DNA of 62,198 bases. Origin: an uncultured Lachnospiraceae bacterium (GTDB lineage: Bacteria; Bacillota; Clostridia; Lachnospirales; Lachnospiraceae). Location: positions 1-62,198 of the forward strand of contig CAMWTP010000033.1 in assembly GCA_947177165.1 (NCBI GenBank). The letters are read 5' to 3'. Position numbers and translations under genes: made by a program. The notes below the pieces were generated by a model, which saw nothing but the letters and a program-made list of their open reading frames with translations, made no database searches and was not told where the DNA came from. Numbering within the stretch: position 1 is the first letter of the stretch; every line of letters starts with the position of its first letter. Shown here one piece after another: positions 34,232 to 43,342 of this stretch.

Positions 34232-35950
34232 ATGGACAAGAAAACGGTGGTTAACCTGGGAGTACAGCAGTTTGATAAAGTGATAGAGGAAGACAAATTT
34301 TATATAGATAAGACAGGATTCATCACGGAATGGTGGGAAGCTGGCGCGGATGTGACATTGATCACGCGCCCGCGCAGGTTTGGCAAGACGCTGAACATGA
34401 GTATGGTCGAGTGCTTTTTCTCTAACCAGTATGCAGGCAGGGGGGACTTATTCGAGGGACTTTCTGTCTGGGAGGAAAAGACTTCGGAGGGGGAATACCG
34501 GTTTAGAAAACTGCAGGGTACTTTTCCAGTGATATTTATGAGTTTTGCAGGTATTGAGACAACGGAGTATAAAGGCATGGTGTATCAGATCTCGGAGGAA
34601 GTGACAAGCCTGTATGCAAAAAACAGATATCTGCTGGAAGGGAATGTGCTGAGTGAGAGCGAGCGGGAATACTATGAGAGTATCAGACCTGGAATGGATG
34701 GGGAAATGGCAGCAGGCGCGGTTAAAATGATGGCAGGCTTCTTGTATCGCTATTATCAGAAAAAAGTGATTATTCTTCTCGATGAGTACGATACGCCGAT
34801 GCAGACCGCATGGCTTCATGGGTACTGGGACAGGGCGGTTCTGTTTTTTGGCAGTCTGTTCAGCAGTACTTTCAAAAACAATCCTTTTTTGTACCGCGGA
34901 TTGATTACAGGCGTTACAAGAATTGCGAAAGAGAGTATTTTCTCCAGTCTGAATAACCCTAAGGTGGTGACGACAACCTCAAATCAATATGCGACATCGT
35001 TTGGCTTCACAGAAGAGGAAGTCTTCAGGGCGCTGGACGAAGCTGGTCTGGGCAGGGAAAAACAGGGCGTGAAGCAATGGTATGATGGTTTTTCGTTTGG
35101 AATGTATACAGATATCTACAATCCCTGGTCAATTGCATCATTTATAGAAAATGATGCGGTCTATGATGCCTATTGGACGAACACAAGTTCTAACAGTCTT
35201 GTCAATTCGCTGGTGCAGACAGGAAATCCAGAGCTCAAGAAAATGATGGAGCAACTTCTGCAGGGAAGAAGCATTCAGACGGAAATCGACGAGCAGATTG
35301 TGTTTAACCAGCTTGACGGGGACGTCAACGCGGTCTGGAGCCTGCTGCTTGCGACCGGGTATCTGAGAGTCAGAAAGCTGGAGTATGTCGGTGAGCGCAA
35401 GCAAAAGATATACACACTGGCACTTACCAATATGGAAGTGGAAGGGATGTTTGACAAAATGGTCAGGGGGTGGTTTGGGGGCGATGTCAAAGTGTATTAC
35501 AACGAGTTTATAAAGGCGCTGTTAAGTGATAATATCAGGAAGATGAACACCTTTATGAACAAGGTTGCCCTCAACACATTCAGTTCGTTTGACAGCGGAA
35601 ACAAGCCTTCTGACCAGGCGGAACCAGAGCGGTTTTATCATGGATTTGTGCTTGGCATGGTAGTGAATATGGCTGATACGCATAAAATACGCTCAAACCG
35701 CGAGAGCGGATACGGAAGGTATGATGTGATGATTGAGCCTCTTGACAGGAGTGGGAAGGCCTTTATTTTTGAGTTTAAGGTGCTCGATCCCGATGAGGAC
35801 GAGGAGACACTCGAGGACACTCTTGCAAATGCCCACGCCCAGATTGAGGAAAAAAGGTACAAGGCAGAGCTGATTGCGGCAGGTTTTGCCCCAGAGCAGA
35901 TACGCAAATACGGGTTTGCGTTTCAGGGGAAGAAGTGTCTGATAGGATAG
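34232..35950 (+). CDS. AAA-ATPase-like protein with PD-(D/E)XK nuclease domain (paralogue 2)
   Basis: 572 residues: N-terminal AAA-ATPase-like domain (FYIDKTGFITEWWEAGADVT, P-loop RPRRFGKTLNM, Walker B VIILLDEYDTPMQ) and C-terminal PD-(D/E)XK domain (YGRYDVMIEPLD, KAFIFEFKV, TLEDTLANAHAQIEEK). The ATG at 34232 is preferred to one at 34226 because GGAGG is seven bases upstream. Very close to paralogue 3 at 57990-59720 over its whole length. The response regulator starts 19 bases after its stop without a visible promoter, so the two may be co-transcribed. Confidence 0.9.
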   Translation: MDKKTVVNLGVQQFDKVIEEDKFYIDKTGFITEWWEAGADVTLITRPRRFGKTLNMSMVECFFSNQYAGRGDLFEGLSVWEEKTSEGEYRFRKLQGTFPVIFMSFAGIETTEYKGMVYQISEEVTSLYAKNRYLLEGNVLSESEREYYESIRPGMDGEMAAGAVKMMAGFLYRYYQKKVIILLDEYDTPMQTAWLHGYWDRAVLFFGSLFSSTFKNNPFLYRGLITGVTRIAKESIFSSLNNPKVVTTTSNQYATSFGFTEEEVFRALDEAGLGREKQGVKQWYDGFSFGMYTDIYNPWSIASFIENDAVYDAYWTNTSSNSLVNSLVQTGNPELKKMMEQLLQGRSIQTEIDEQIVFNQLDGDVNAVWSLLLATGYLRVRKLEYVGERKQKIYTLALTNMEVEGMFDKMVRGWFGGDVKVYYNEFIKALLSDNIRKMNTFMNKVALNTFSSFDSGNKPSDQAEPERFYHGFVLGMVVNMADTHKIRSNRESGYGRYDVMIEPLDRSGKAFIFEFKVLDPDEDEETLEDTLANAHAQIEEKRYKAELIAAGFAPEQIRKYGFAFQGKKCLIG

Positions 35951-35969
35951 TGAGAGCGGAGGAGAGAAC

Positions 35970-36671
35970 ATGGAACAAATGCAGGCGCCTCTCATTTTGA
36001 TCGCGGAGGACGACAACGATATCAACCGTATGCTGTCTGATCTGTTAGGCAGTCAGGGGTATCAGACACAGTCAGCCTTTTCGGGCACGGAAGCGCTGAT
36101 TTATCTGGAAAGAAAAGCGCCGGACGCAGTGATACTTGACCTGATGCTGCCGGGGATGACAGGGGAGGAGCTTCTTGCGCGCATCAGGGAGGCTGACGCG
36201 GGGACGGCGGTGATCGTCGCCTCTGCAAAGGACGATGTGCGCACCCGGGTGGAGCTGCTGCGCGCGGGGGCGGATGACTATGTGGTGAAGCCTTTTGACA
36301 CGGACGAGCTCCTGGCGCGGCTTGAGGCGGTGCTGCGCAGAAACGCACAGGGAAACCGGCACGAGAGCGGCGGAAAAAAGCTGATGTACAAGGACATTGT
36401 GATGGATCCGGACGAGTTTGGCGTCACTGTGGCGGGACAGGAAATCGCGCTTACGCGGCGCGAGTATCTGATTCTCGAACTGATGATCCGGAATCCGGGG
36501 AAAGTATTTACCAGAAATAATATTTACGAGTCTGTCTGGAACGAGGAATATCTCGGCGAGGACAACGCAGTCAACGTACATATCAGCAACATCCGCCAGA
36601 AGCTTGCGAAGGCAAACAGCGGGGAGACCTATATCCAGACTGTATGGGGGATTGGGTTTAAGATGAAGTAA
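35970..36671 (+). CDS. OmpR/PhoB-type response regulator
   Basis: 233 residues: receiver domain (EDDNDIN; phosphoacceptor in VILDLMLPGMTG; conserved Lys in YVVKPF) and winged-helix output domain (LTRREYLILELMIRNPGKVF, VNVHISNIRQKLAK, VWGIGFKMK). The kinase partner is encoded at 38683, separated by the two ABC genes it probably controls. Arrangement as in BcrRS-like peptide-resistance modules. GGAGGAG before the ATG. Confidence 0.94.
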   Translation: MEQMQAPLILIAEDDNDINRMLSDLLGSQGYQTQSAFSGTEALIYLERKAPDAVILDLMLPGMTGEELLARIREADAGTAVIVASAKDDVRTRVELLRAGADDYVVKPFDTDELLARLEAVLRRNAQGNRHESGGKKLMYKDIVMDPDEFGVTVAGQEIALTRREYLILELMIRNPGKVFTRNNIYESVWNEEYLGEDNAVNVHISNIRQKLAKANSGETYIQTVWGIGFKMK

Positions 36672-36790
36672 AAGATGAATAAAACTTTAAAGTTTCTTTA
36701 TACTTTTCCTATCATTTCTAAAAAAATCCTTGTTAAACTAAATCTAACGAAACAGATCCTATAGGATTAAGAAAGGAAAGAAATATAGAA

Positions 36791-37720
36791 ATGAGTGCGG
36801 AATATGTATTGAGAACACAAAACCTGACAAAGACTTTCGGGCAGCACAAGGCAGTCGACAATGTCAGCATGAATGTCAGGAAAGGTGATATCTATGGGCT
36901 GATCGGAAAGAACGGCGCGGGTAAAACCACCTTTCTGAAAATGGTGACAGGACTGGCAAAACCGACACAGGGTGCAATCGAGCTGTTCGGGAAAAAGGAT
37001 GTACAGTCCGGGGTGGAGCTGCAGAGAAAGAGAATCGGCTGTCTGGTCGAAGAGCCAGGATACTATCCGGGGATGACAGCGCTGGATAATCTGGAAATCG
37101 TGCGCAGGAATCTCGGGATAGCAGAGAAGAACATCACGCGGGAAATGCTGGATTTCGTGAAGCTGTCTGATGCCGGGAAGAAAAAAGTGCGGAATTTTTC
37201 GATGGGAATGAAACAGCGGCTGGGGATTGCGGTATCCCTGATACGGAATCCGGATTTTCTGGTTCTGGACGAGCCAATCAACGGGCTTGACCCGTCAGGC
37301 ATCAAGGAAATTCGCGACTTGATGATAAAATTAAACAGAGAGAGACAGATTACCATTTTAATATCGAGCCACATTCTGGGAGAGCTGTCAAAGATAGCGA
37401 CTAGATATGGGATTATCAGGGACGGCGCCCTGATTGAAGAGTTTGATGCGGAGACGCTCGGGGACAGGTGTAAGCGGTGTCAGAAGGTTGTGGTGGATGA
37501 TCCGGCCAGGGCGGCGAAAATTCTGGAAGATCGCTTTGGAATCCACAATTATGATGTGCCTGACAGGCATGTGATCCGCATCTTTGAGCGGTATGATGAG
37601 GCGGAGAATATCAACAATGCCTTCGTCATGGGCGGCGTCGCGCTGCGCGAGAGTATGCTTGTGGGGCAGGACCTGGAAGGGTATTTCATGGATTTGCTGG
37701 GCGGTGACCACAGGACATGA
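36791..37720 (+). CDS. ABC transporter ATP-binding protein, BcrA-like
   Basis: 309 residues with Walker A GKNGAGKTT, Q-loop CLVEEPGYYPGMTALDN, signature FSMGMKQR, Walker B FLVLDEPINGLDP and switch ISSHI. The EEPGYYPGMTA loop and the C-terminal extension are typical of bacitracin/lantibiotic immunity ATPases. The upstream gap (36672-36790) has an AAACTTTAAAGTTT palindrome and ATCCTATAGGAT, possible sites for the response regulator. Confidence 0.93.
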   Translation: MSAEYVLRTQNLTKTFGQHKAVDNVSMNVRKGDIYGLIGKNGAGKTTFLKMVTGLAKPTQGAIELFGKKDVQSGVELQRKRIGCLVEEPGYYPGMTALDNLEIVRRNLGIAEKNITREMLDFVKLSDAGKKKVRNFSMGMKQRLGIAVSLIRNPDFLVLDEPINGLDPSGIKEIRDLMIKLNRERQITILISSHILGELSKIATRYGIIRDGALIEEFDAETLGDRCKRCQKVVVDDPARAAKILEDRFGIHNYDVPDRHVIRIFERYDEAENINNAFVMGGVALRESMLVGQDLEGYFMDLLGGDHRT

Positions 37721-37773
37721 ATCTGATTATGGAGGATAACGCGCAGGTTTCGTATGAAAATGGAGGGGTTCGG

Positions 37774-38607
37774 ATGTTTAATTTACTGAGTTCGGAATTA
37801 TATAAATGGAGGAAAAGCAAAGCTTTCTATATCTGTCTGCTGTCAGCACTGGTCTGTATCGTGATAATCTGGATGACTTTTTGGCTGGAAGACCAGGTGG
37901 AGCGCGGAAAGATCGAGAGCGGGACGATGGGATTTACGGTGCTGGAGCCGACGGCAGAGGACAAAGAGGCGACGGGCATTTTGGATGTTCTCAATATCAT
38001 GCAGATGATTCACACTTTTGCAGGCGGAGGTTTTTCGACCTTATTTATCGCTATCTTTGTCTGTATATGGGTGGTTGGCGAGTACACAAACGGTGCCGTC
38101 AAGAACACGGTTGGCAAGGGGATTTCCCGCAGCAAAGTCTTTGCGGCGAAGTTCATTTCATCTGTGGCGGCTTCACTGGCGCTGAATATGGGGATTCTCA
38201 TGGCAACAGTGCTGACCGGTGTGGCAGTGGTTGGGACAGCGCGGATCGGAGAGACTTTCTGGCAGAACTGTCTGGCCTACGCCGGCGTCCAGCTGATGCT
38301 TGGAATGGCTTATGCCAGTGTGATTGCCATGTTTGGCGAGTTTGCCAGAAATATGGCAGCCGGCATCGGAATCGGTATCCTGTTGGCCGCACTGTCCACC
38401 ACACTGGCAGACGGAGCGGATTTGCTGTTCAGGATAGCGAATATTGATTTCAGGGTAAGTGATTACTGGATTGTCAGCGTGATTGAACGGTGTCCCTATG
38501 AGGGGATTGACATGAATTTTGCGGGCAGGGCACTTGGCGTTACGGTGTTATGGATGGCTGTTTCGCTGATTGCAGGAATGGCGCATTTTTGTGAGGCGGA
38601 TGTCTGA
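37774..38607 (+). CDS. ABC-2 permease, lantibiotic-immunity type
   Basis: 277 residues with six hydrophobic segments: LLSSELYKWRKSKAFYICLL at the N-terminus, a long first extracellular loop, and VVGEYTNGAVKNTVGKGISR before segment three, the signature of BcrB/LanFEG-like permeases. The ATG at 37774 has GGAGGGG upstream. An ATG at 37717 overlapping the ATPase stop is possible. Partner of the preceding ATPase. Confidence 0.88.
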   Translation: MFNLLSSELYKWRKSKAFYICLLSALVCIVIIWMTFWLEDQVERGKIESGTMGFTVLEPTAEDKEATGILDVLNIMQMIHTFAGGGFSTLFIAIFVCIWVVGEYTNGAVKNTVGKGISRSKVFAAKFISSVAASLALNMGILMATVLTGVAVVGTARIGETFWQNCLAYAGVQLMLGMAYASVIAMFGEFARNMAAGIGIGILLAALSTTLADGADLLFRIANIDFRVSDYWIVSVIERCPYEGIDMNFAGRALGVTVLWMAVSLIAGMAHFCEADV

Positions 38608-38682
38608 GTCCGGGCAGAGAATTTGATGAAAATGCGGTATGTATGGGAACCGTAAGGCTGGCTTTTAAGTGCGGAGGTGGAG

Positions 38683-39624
38683 ATGCAGAATATCATTTGT
38701 GGAGGCGCGGCGCTGTCTATATTTATGACATGTGTGTCAGTTTTTCTGGCGGTTCGTCTGGGGCGGTACAGGCGGCAGACCAGACATATGATCGAAGAGC
38801 TTTCCATGCTGCGGCAGGAGGATACCAATTACAGGCTATCCTCCTGTTGTCATGCTGGAAGGACGCAGGAAGTGATCGCCCTCATTAATGAAATTGCAGA
38901 GAAATACCGCAGTGAGATAGCTGTACTGCGCAGGGAGAATCATGCCTACAGGGAGAGTATCACAAGCATCTCGCACGATATCCGCACACCGCTCACCAGC
39001 GCAAAAGGCTATCTGCAGATGCTGACCAAAGATACGCCATCCGATGTGGCATCCATGGAAAAGCATCAGGAATACATTGCGACAGTGGAACAGCGCGTGG
39101 ATGATGTGGCGGACTTGTTAAACCAGCTCTTCGAGTATGCGAGAGTCGAGGCGGGTGAGATGGAGTTTGACATGGAACAGATTAACCTCACGAATCTGTT
39201 TATGGATACGATATCCATGTTTTACGATGACTTTTCCGACAAAGACTGTGAGCCCGTAATCGATGTCCCAGAGACACCCTGCTATGTGACGGCAGATCGA
39301 AACGCGCTTGTCAGAATCATTGAGAATCTGATAAAAAATGCGCTTGTCCATGGAACAGGAGATTATCATTTTTCGATGAAGATGCATGACAGTCAGGTCT
39401 GCCTGCGCGTGTCCAACAGGACGGACAGCATTGAACAGAAGGATCTCCACCGGATTTTTGAGCGTTTTTATACAACAGACACTTCGCGGACACGCAAGGC
39501 GACAGGGCTTGGACTTGCGATCGTAAAACAATTTGTGGAACACATGAACGGTGAGGTGGAGGCAGCGCTCGAGGAGGGGATTTTTACGATCGAAATTGCG
39601 CTGAAAGGCAGAAAAAACCAATGA
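38683..39624 (+). CDS. Sensor histidine kinase (BcrS-like)
   Basis: 313 residues. A single N-terminal membrane segment, a short cytoplasmic linker, HisKA with SHDIRTPLTSAKGYLQML, and HATPase with N-box IIENLIKNALVHG, GLGLAIVKQFVEHMNGE. No sensing domain is visible, so it probably reads the state of its transporter. The ATG at 38683 follows GGAGG. Partner of the OmpR-type regulator at 35970. Confidence 0.9.
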   Translation: MQNIICGGAALSIFMTCVSVFLAVRLGRYRRQTRHMIEELSMLRQEDTNYRLSSCCHAGRTQEVIALINEIAEKYRSEIAVLRRENHAYRESITSISHDIRTPLTSAKGYLQMLTKDTPSDVASMEKHQEYIATVEQRVDDVADLLNQLFEYARVEAGEMEFDMEQINLTNLFMDTISMFYDDFSDKDCEPVIDVPETPCYVTADRNALVRIIENLIKNALVHGTGDYHFSMKMHDSQVCLRVSNRTDSIEQKDLHRIFERFYTTDTSRTRKATGLGLAIVKQFVEHMNGEVEAALEEGIFTIEIALKGRKNQ

Positions 39625-39709
39625 TGCTTTTCTTGCATATCTTCCACAGATAGTGTAGACTGTAAGAGTAGGAAAAGGAAAGAAGAACGTCTGAGTATTG
39701 GAGGAGAAG

Positions 39710-40879
39710 ATGCAGACAAAGCGAATCAGGACATTACATATGATCATTATAGTACTGCTTATTATCACAGTCATCTCATTGACACTGGCAGGTGCAATGG
39801 GAGCGCTGTACATGAGGGAAGTCAGGGAGGTGGGCCGGCTGCAGGGTGAAAGGCAGCAGATGCTTGCGGACCAGGCACTGCCTGTGCTGTCGGTGGATGT
39901 GGAGGATGGCACGGCAGGGGACCCGGAGCCGGGAATGGAGGACGCGGATGCGGAATCTGCAAACGGGGTTGCGGCAGCCGGGGAAGATGTGCAGCTGGAT
40001 CCCAGCGATGCAAGTATTGCGGAGCTCATGCAGTCGAAGGAGGCTGAGGTGGAACAGTCCATCAAGGACAGAATGAAAGAGCTTGTGACAGGGGAGGACG
40101 GAAGTCCGCTCAAGATGCTCCGGTCATTTTTTCCGGAAAACCTGATCTACAGCTTTGAGAACGAGTATGTGTTTGCACCGGTGCTGGATGAGGTGACAAA
40201 ACACAGTCTTCTCGACGAAAACTTCGAGAAGACAGAAGAAGGATTAATGCAGTACGTGGAGAACGGGACAGTCACATCGCACAAGGGAATCGATGTGTCA
40301 AAATATCAGGGAAATATTGACTGGGCAGCTGTCAGGGAGGAGGGCATCGAGTATGCCTTTATCCGCTTAGGGCTGCGCGGATATGAGTCCGGCAAGATTG
40401 TGCTGGATGATTTTTATGATGCAAACATGAAGGGCGCAAGCGAGGCGGGAGTCAGCACCGGAATCTACTTTTTCACGCAGGCGGTCACGGTCGAGGAGGC
40501 GCAGGAGGAGGCTGCCTTCGTGATCGAGCACCTGGCTGGTTATGATGTGTCGTGCCCGGTGGTATTTGATGTGGAGCGGATCTCCGGCGGCAAGGGGCGC
40601 GCGGACCAGATCACCAGGGAGGAGCGCACTGCTGTCACCATTGCATTTTGTGAGGCGGTCAAGGCAGCGGGATACACGCCGATGATCTACGGAAATGTCG
40701 TCTGCTTTACGCAGCTGCTTGATATGACACAGCTCAACGATTATGAAAAATGGTATGCGTTTTATGATGACTACATGTATATGCCATACGATGTGAGCTG
40801 CTGGCAGTATACAGAGAAAGGGCGTGTCAACGGCATCTCAAACAACGTGGATTTGAACATATCCTTTAAGCCGTGGTAA
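39710..40879 (+). CDS. Membrane-anchored GH25 lysozyme
   Basis: 389 residues. An N-terminal membrane anchor (MIIIVLLIITVISLTLAGAM), an acidic low-complexity spacer to about 130, and a GH25 muramidase domain from about 195: HKGIDVSKYQGNIDW, EYAFIRLGLRGY, CPVVFDVE (catalytic acidic pair) and CWQYTEKGRVNG. It cleaves the MurNAc-GlcNAc bond in peptidoglycan outside the membrane. GGAGGAG before the ATG at 39710. Not clearly part of the preceding operon. Confidence 0.92.
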   Translation: MQTKRIRTLHMIIIVLLIITVISLTLAGAMGALYMREVREVGRLQGERQQMLADQALPVLSVDVEDGTAGDPEPGMEDADAESANGVAAAGEDVQLDPSDASIAELMQSKEAEVEQSIKDRMKELVTGEDGSPLKMLRSFFPENLIYSFENEYVFAPVLDEVTKHSLLDENFEKTEEGLMQYVENGTVTSHKGIDVSKYQGNIDWAAVREEGIEYAFIRLGLRGYESGKIVLDDFYDANMKGASEAGVSTGIYFFTQAVTVEEAQEEAAFVIEHLAGYDVSCPVVFDVERISGGKGRADQITREERTAVTIAFCEAVKAAGYTPMIYGNVVCFTQLLDMTQLNDYEKWYAFYDDYMYMPYDVSCWQYTEKGRVNGISNNVDLNISFKPW

Positions 40880-40949
40880 AAATGAAAGAAAGCAAAGAAC
40901 GGACGTTAGACGCGAGAGGGTAAAGTCATTATAAAATGAAAAGGAGTGT

Positions 40950-41684
40950 ATGGATATGGGTAACGAGATCGAAACCTTGCAGAAAATGATCGATGAGAGC
41001 AGTAAAATTGTCTTTTTTGGAGGGGCGGGCGTGTCGACCGAGAGCGGAATCCCCGACTTTCGCAGTGTCGACGGGCTATATAATCAAAAATACGACTATC
41101 CGCCGGAGACAATACTGAGCCACACGTTTTACGTGAAAAGACCGGACGAATTCTTCAGGTTCTACCGCGACAAGATGCTCTGTCTCGACGCGAAGCCAAA
41201 CACTGCGCACAAGGTTCTGGCAAAGCTCGAGGCGCAGGGAAAACTCACCGCGGTCGTGACACAGAACATTGACGGGCTGCACCAGGCGGCGGGCAGCAGA
41301 AAAGTGCTGGAACTTCACGGCAGTGTCCTGCGCAATTACTGTGAAAAGTGCCGCAAATTCCATGCGGTGGAGGAAATCGTGGACAGCACTGGCGTTCCGT
41401 CGTGCGAATGCGGCGGCAGAATCAAGCCGGATGTGGTACTGTACGAGGAAGGGCTTGACCAGTACACGCTGCAGGAGGCAGTGCGCGTCATCAGCGAGGC
41501 GGATATGCTGATTATCGGAGGCACCTCGCTTGCGGTGTATCCGGCAGCGGGGCTGATTGACTATTATCAGGGAAACAGGCTCGTGCTGATCAACAAGACA
41601 CCTACGCAGAGGGATACCACGGCAGACTTGGTGATCACTGGAAACATCGGTGAAGTATTCTCGCAGATTGATCTGCATGAGTAG
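40950..41684 (+). CDS. NAD-dependent protein deacylase (sirtuin)
   Basis: 244 residues. FFGGAGVSTESGIPDFRS binds NAD, TQNIDGLHQAAG includes the catalytic region, ELHGS has the catalytic His, and a zinc site is formed by CEKC and CEC. It removes acyl groups from lysine using NAD. AAAAGGAG precedes the ATG. The gene stands alone. Confidence 0.94.
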   Translation: MDMGNEIETLQKMIDESSKIVFFGGAGVSTESGIPDFRSVDGLYNQKYDYPPETILSHTFYVKRPDEFFRFYRDKMLCLDAKPNTAHKVLAKLEAQGKLTAVVTQNIDGLHQAAGSRKVLELHGSVLRNYCEKCRKFHAVEEIVDSTGVPSCECGGRIKPDVVLYEEGLDQYTLQEAVRVISEADMLIIGGTSLAVYPAAGLIDYYQGNRLVLINKTPTQRDTTADLVITGNIGEVFSQIDLHE

Positions 41685-41775
41685 ATGTTATGCGGGACTG
41701 AGTGCTGCAGGCTGAGGCAGAACGCTTCCTTAAATAAATATGATATGGATATATATTGGAAAAGTGGGATGGGTC

Positions 41776-41961
41776 ATGGGATTTGAATATGAAGTGGGCG
41801 ATATCGTCAAACTGAAAAAGCCGCACCCCTGCGGCAGCCCGGAGTGGGAGATCCTGCGCGTGGGCGCGGATTTCCGTTTGAAATGTGTGGGATGCGGGCA
41901 TCAGGTGATGCTCCCGAGGCGTCAGGTGGAGAAGAGCACAAAAGGGTTAAGAAAAAAATAG
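41776..41961 (+). CDS. DUF951 (YyzM-like) protein
   Basis: 61 residues, basic, with EYEVGDIVKLKKPHPCGS, EWEILRVGADFRLKCVGCGH and a Lys-rich tail. The spaced cysteines (CG, CVGC) could bind a metal. In Bacilli this gene sits next to rpsF, as here. The ribosome binding site is weak and the exact start uncertain. Function unknown. Confidence 0.85.
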   Translation: MGFEYEVGDIVKLKKPHPCGSPEWEILRVGADFRLKCVGCGHQVMLPRRQVEKSTKGLRKK

Positions 41962-41982
41962 AATAAAAGTTTGATAAATGAC

Positions 41983-42011
41983 TTGCAAATTTAGGAAAAA
42001 TATAGTATCAT
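41983..42011 (+). promoter_or_regulatory. Promoter of rpsF-ssb-rpsR
   Basis: TTGCAA (41983-41988), 17-bp spacer, TATCAT (42006-42011). Confidence 0.7.
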
Positions 42012-42029
42012 AAACCATTGTGATATATA

Positions 42030-42081
42030 AATCCTTGCTTCTTCTCCGGGAAGAGGCCAGAGACCAAAAGGAGGTAACAAA
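42030..42081 (+). promoter_or_regulatory. Possible S6:S18-binding leader of rpsF
   Basis: The leader contains CTTCTTCTCCGGGAAGAGG, a short stem with a CCG in the loop region, then GCCAGAGACC before the ribosome binding site. Ribosomal S6:S18 autoregulatory leaders carry a bulged CCG in this position. The match is by eye only. Confidence 0.4.
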
Positions 42082-42372
42082 ATGAACAAGTATGAATTAG
42101 CCGTTGTTGTCAGCGCAAAGCTTGAGGACGATGAGAGAGCAGCTACCGTCGAGAAGGTAAAGAACATGATTACAAAGCACGGCGGTACAATCACAAACGT
42201 GGATGAGTGGGGCAAGAAGAGACTTGCTTACGAAGTGCGCAAGATGAGGGAAGCTTTCTATTACTTCATTCAGTTTGATGGCGAAGCAACTGTTCCGGCA
42301 GAGATCGAGTCAAGAATCCGTCTCATGGAGAATGTTGTCAGATATTTGTGCGTTAGACAGGACGAGAAATAG
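42082..42372 (+). CDS. rpsF: 30S ribosomal protein S6
   Basis: 96 residues starting MNKYELAVVVSAKLEDDERA, with VDEWGKKRLAYEVRKMREAF and IRLMENVVRYLCVRQDEK. S6 binds the central domain of 16S rRNA with S18, which is encoded two genes downstream. AAGGAGGT lies six bases upstream. First gene of the conserved rpsF-ssb-rpsR operon. Confidence 0.98.
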   Translation: MNKYELAVVVSAKLEDDERAATVEKVKNMITKHGGTITNVDEWGKKRLAYEVRKMREAFYYFIQFDGEATVPAEIESRIRLMENVVRYLCVRQDEK

Positions 42373-42435
42373 AGTGCGCGCCTGCTAAGGGTTTGAATAA
42401 GAGATGGCAGGGCGTTCAATGGAGAACTTTAATAT

Positions 42436-42921
42436 ATGAATAAAGTAATTTTGATGGGACGTTTAACAAGGGATCCTGAGGTGAGATATACACAGGGTGA
42501 GAATCAGATGGCGGTAGCAAGATACACACTTGCTGTGGACAGAAGATTTAACCGCAATAACGACGAGAACACAGCAGATTTTATCTCGTGTGTCGCGTTC
42601 GGCAAGACAGGCGAGTTTGCCGAGAAATATCTCCGCAAGGGAACCAAGATTGCTGTTACTGGTCGTATTCAGACAGGTAGCTATACCAATAAGGATGGTG
42701 TAAAAGTTTACACCACAGATGTTGTTGTTGAGGATCATGAGTTTGCTGAGAGCAAAAACAGCGGTAACTCCGACGGCGGTTATGGAAATAGTAATTACGG
42801 AAGCGGTAACTATGGAGGCGGCTTCGGAGGCGGAAGCAGCCAGCCGGCAGCGCCGATGGCAGCAGGTGACGGCTTCATGAACATTCCGGACGGAATCGAC
42901 GAGGAGCTGCCGTTTAACTAA
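42436..42921 (+). CDS. ssb: Single-stranded DNA-binding protein
   Basis: 161 residues: N-terminal OB fold ([41 protein letters not shown]), a Gly/Ser/Asn-rich disordered linker (about 105-145) and the acidic protein-interaction tip DEELPFN. It coats ssDNA during replication and repair. Placement between rpsF and rpsR is the Bacillota standard. Confidence 0.97.
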   Translation: MNKVILMGRLTRDPEVRYTQGENQMAVARYTLAVDRRFNRNNDENTADFISCVAFGKTGEFAEKYLRKGTKIAVTGRIQTGSYTNKDGVKVYTTDVVVEDHEFAESKNSGNSDGGYGNSNYGSGNYGGGFGGGSSQPAAPMAAGDGFMNIPDGIDEELPFN

Positions 42922-42967
42922 GATCTGTTTTAACGTTTTAGAGTTTGAAAGGATAGGGGGCTTTATC

Positions 42968-43231
42968 ATGGCTTTTAATAAAACTGAAAAAGCTGATTCT
43001 CCAATGAAGAGAAGAGGCGGAATCCGTAGAAGAAAGAAAGTTTGCGTATTTTGCGGCAAGGACAATGTGATTGATTACAAGGACACGGCGAAGTTAAAGA
43101 GATACGTGTCTGAGAGAGGCAAGATTCTTCCGAGACGTATTACTGGAAACTGCGCGAAGCATCAGAGAGCACTCACAGTTGCGATCAAGAGAGCGCGTCA
43201 TGTTGCACTGATGCCGTACACGATCGATTAA
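42968..43231 (+). CDS. rpsR: 30S ribosomal protein S18
   Basis: 87 residues, basic: [57 protein letters not shown]. The CVFC...C...H cysteines are the zinc-binding form of S18. AGGGGG ribosome binding site. Last gene of the operon, followed by a terminator. Confidence 0.98.
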   Translation: MAFNKTEKADSPMKRRGGIRRRKKVCVFCGKDNVIDYKDTAKLKRYVSERGKILPRRITGNCAKHQRALTVAIKRARHVALMPYTID

Positions 43232-43236
43232 TGATT

Positions 43237-43279
43237 AGGAACCAATGAACTGCTGAGAGGTTTGTTGGTTCTTTTTTAT
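43237..43279 (+). terminator. Terminator of rpsF-ssb-rpsR
   Basis: AGGAACCAA (43237-43245) pairs with TTGGTTCTT (43265-43273), followed by TTTTATTTT. Confidence 0.88.
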
Positions 43280-43342
43280 TTTCATTTTTGAGAAAAACGT
43301 GGTATACTAAGAAAGGACGATTATCAAAGGAGAGATGGAGCA

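Noticed and set aside
39118..40113. 331-codon minus-strand frame across the kinase and lysozyme genes
   Set aside because: It spans two well-supported plus-strand genes and is low-complexity Ser-rich, a by-product of their codon use.
42412..42435. Separate promoter for ssb
   Set aside because: No -35/-10 pair is visible. The gene fits the rpsF transcript.
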